From the NCBI RefSeq assembly GCF_013366805.1, contig NZ_WQMO01000001.1, positions 1 to 64,000 of the forward strand: a DNA stretch of 64,000 bases. The letters are read 5' to 3'. A model generated the notes under the pieces. It made no database searches. It was not told the origin of the DNA and saw only the letters and a list, made by a program, of their open reading frames with translations. Source of the DNA: Wolbachia endosymbiont of Litomosoides brasiliensis (GTDB taxonomy: Bacteria; Pseudomonadota; Alphaproteobacteria; Rickettsiales; Anaplasmataceae). Positions 62,785 to 64,000 of the stretch are shown here, piece after piece; position 1 is the first letter of the stretch, and each line of letters begins with the position of its first letter. The position numbers were made by a program, and so were the translations under genes.

Positions 62785-64000
62785 ATGAAGGTTCTGGTTG
62801 TAGGTTCTGGTGGGCGTGAGCATGCTTTGCTTTGGGCTTTAAAGAAGTCTCCTATCTTGACCGAGTTATATATCACTCCTGGCCGTTCAGCTATGAAAAA
62901 TCTCGGAGTTCTTGTGAATATAAATATTCAAAATTCAATTGATGTGACACAATTTTGCAAGAGAGAAAGTATAGAATTAGTTATTATTGGTCCAGAACAA
63001 CCAATAATTGATGGGCTTGCTGATAACTTAGTTGCAGAGGGAATAAATGTTTTTGCTCCAAGTCAAGCGGCTGCAAAACTCGAAGCATCAAAATCCTTTA
63101 CCAAGGGAATATGTAAACAATACAGCATACCAACTGCCAAGTACGAGTGTTTTGTTGATGAGGGATTAGCGAAAAATTTTGTACGCAGTAATAAAATAAA
63201 ATTGCCACTTGTAGTGAAAGCAAGTGGAATCGCAGCAGGGAAAGGTGTAGTGGTATGCAATACAGAAAATGAGGCTTTTTCAGCAATAGACTCAATGTTG
63301 GTGGAAAAAAAATTTGGTAAATCAGGTGAAGAAATAATCATAGAAGAATTTTTAGTTGGGGAGGAAGTAAGCTTCTTTGCTCTTGTTGATGGATTAAAAG
63401 TAGTAACCCTTGGGTATGCGAAAGATTATAAGAGGGCTGATGAGAATAATGACAGTCAAAATACTGGAGGTATGGGTTCATACTCCTCACCTTCAATTAT
63501 AAGTAAGGATATGGAACAAAAAATTATCCAAAGAATAATATATCCTACAATTCAAGCATTGGCTAACATGGGAACCCCTTATCGAGGAGTGCTTTTTGCT
63601 GGTTTGATGATTTGCAAAGATAGTTTAAAACTTCTTGAGTATAATGTTAGGTTTGGTGATCCTGAAGCACAATCTATATTACCTAGATTTGATGCAAGTT
63701 GTGACTTGTTGGAATTAATGTTGTCAGTTGCAAAGGGAAAGTTAAGTACTAAAACGGTGGAGCTCAATAGCAAAGTTATAGTTTGTGTAGTTGTTGCAAG
63801 CAAAGGCTACCCAGGTGACTATCAAAAGGGAGATATAATTAAAGGACTGGGTAAAATTGAGAGTATTCCTGGTGTACTGGTGTTTCATGCTGGTACTAAG
63901 TTGGATGAAAACGGCAATTGGGTTTCCGATGGCGGAAGAGTGTTAAATGTAGTAGGGGAAGGGAATACTTTAGAAGAAGCTAAAAGTAAAGTGTACTCTG
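62785..64000 (+). CDS. purD: Phosphoribosylamine-glycine ligase (GAR synthetase), 3' end outside window
   Basis: At least 405 codons open to the window edge. It starts MKVLVVGSGGREHALLWALK, followed by the IGPEQPIIDGLAD block, ATP-grasp KASGIAAGKGVV, NTGGMGSYSS and LEYNVRFGDPEAQ. It catalyses the second step of purine synthesis. ATG 62785 has an ACGAGGAA box. It is 32 bp after serS, so possibly cotranscribed. About 20 residues are expected beyond the edge. Confidence 0.95.
   Translation, partial: MKVLVVGSGGREHALLWALKKSPILTELYITPGRSAMKNLGVLVNINIQNSIDVTQFCKRESIELVIIGPEQPIIDGLADNLVAEGINVFAPSQAAAKLEASKSFTKGICKQYSIPTAKYECFVDEGLAKNFVRSNKIKLPLVVKASGIAAGKGVVVCNTENEAFSAIDSMLVEKKFGKSGEEIIIEEFLVGEEVSFFALVDGLKVVTLGYAKDYKRADENNDSQNTGGMGSYSSPSIISKDMEQKIIQRIIYPTIQALANMGTPYRGVLFAGLMICKDSLKLLEYNVRFGDPEAQSILPRFDASCDLLELMLSVAKGKLSTKTVELNSKVIVCVVVASKGYPGDYQKGDIIKGLGKIESIPGVLVFHAGTKLDENGNWVSDGGRVLNVVGEGNTLEEAKSKVYS

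Overview
The window is a piece of a Wolbachia-type genome (Rickettsiales, obligate intracellular Alphaproteobacteria). The evidence is the AT-rich base composition, scattered housekeeping genes in short operons, ankyrin-repeat proteins with C-terminal membrane anchors, a solitary VirB9 of a type IV secretion system, many decayed insertion sequences, and palindromic repeats of the Wolbachia type that have also entered coding sequences. The strain or supergroup cannot be fixed from the sequence alone.

Layout. 0-7.5 kb: an AI-2E/PerM permease, an Hda-like DnaA-family ATPase, a small membrane protein overlapping a Xer recombinase, PlsC, ribosomal protein S20 and citrate synthase, then a dead IS630 copy and the last codons of a broken rpe. 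7.5-16 kb: lipB-ldcA, two opposed IS630 remnants, then ubiA, rbfA, infB and nusA on the minus strand. 16-24 kb: IS630, virB9, a MrpD/NuoN-like antiporter subunit, tgt-nuoE and a nested IS630 cluster. 24-30 kb: tsaD, a type I secretion ABC transporter, IS630, dapA-ssb, and remnants of a serine recombinase and a leucine-rich-repeat gene. 30-37 kb: tRNA-Arg(CCG) just downstream of a three-gene membrane operon that resembles a type IV pilus/type II secretion inner-membrane platform, IS66 and IS630 remnants, and pyrC. 37-51 kb: a 1016-residue ankyrin protein, sdhA, dapD, a DUF2610-like pair, a MidA-family methyltransferase, gltX, a small ankyrin membrane protein, pccA and ctaA. 51-55 kb: a wrecked processive glycosyltransferase and the F0 ATP synthase operon. 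55-64 kb: IS630, pheT, dus, a membrane-anchored Ulp1/C48-type cysteine protease, serS and a partial purD.

Working together: citrate synthase, succinate dehydrogenase, NuoE, heme A synthase and F0 support aerobic energy metabolism. dapA, dapD and ldcA indicate a retained diaminopimelate/peptidoglycan-precursor pathway. virB9, the type I exporter, the ankyrin proteins and the Ulp1-like protease form the probable host-interaction layer.

The most notable signals are the Ulp1-like membrane protease (59990-61321), the uncharacterised PilM/PilN/PilO-like operon (30437-33330), in-frame repeat insertions inside the MidA homologue and PheT plus a palindrome that ends DapA, the glycosyltransferase pseudogene, and at least nine IS630 fragments of which none is intact.
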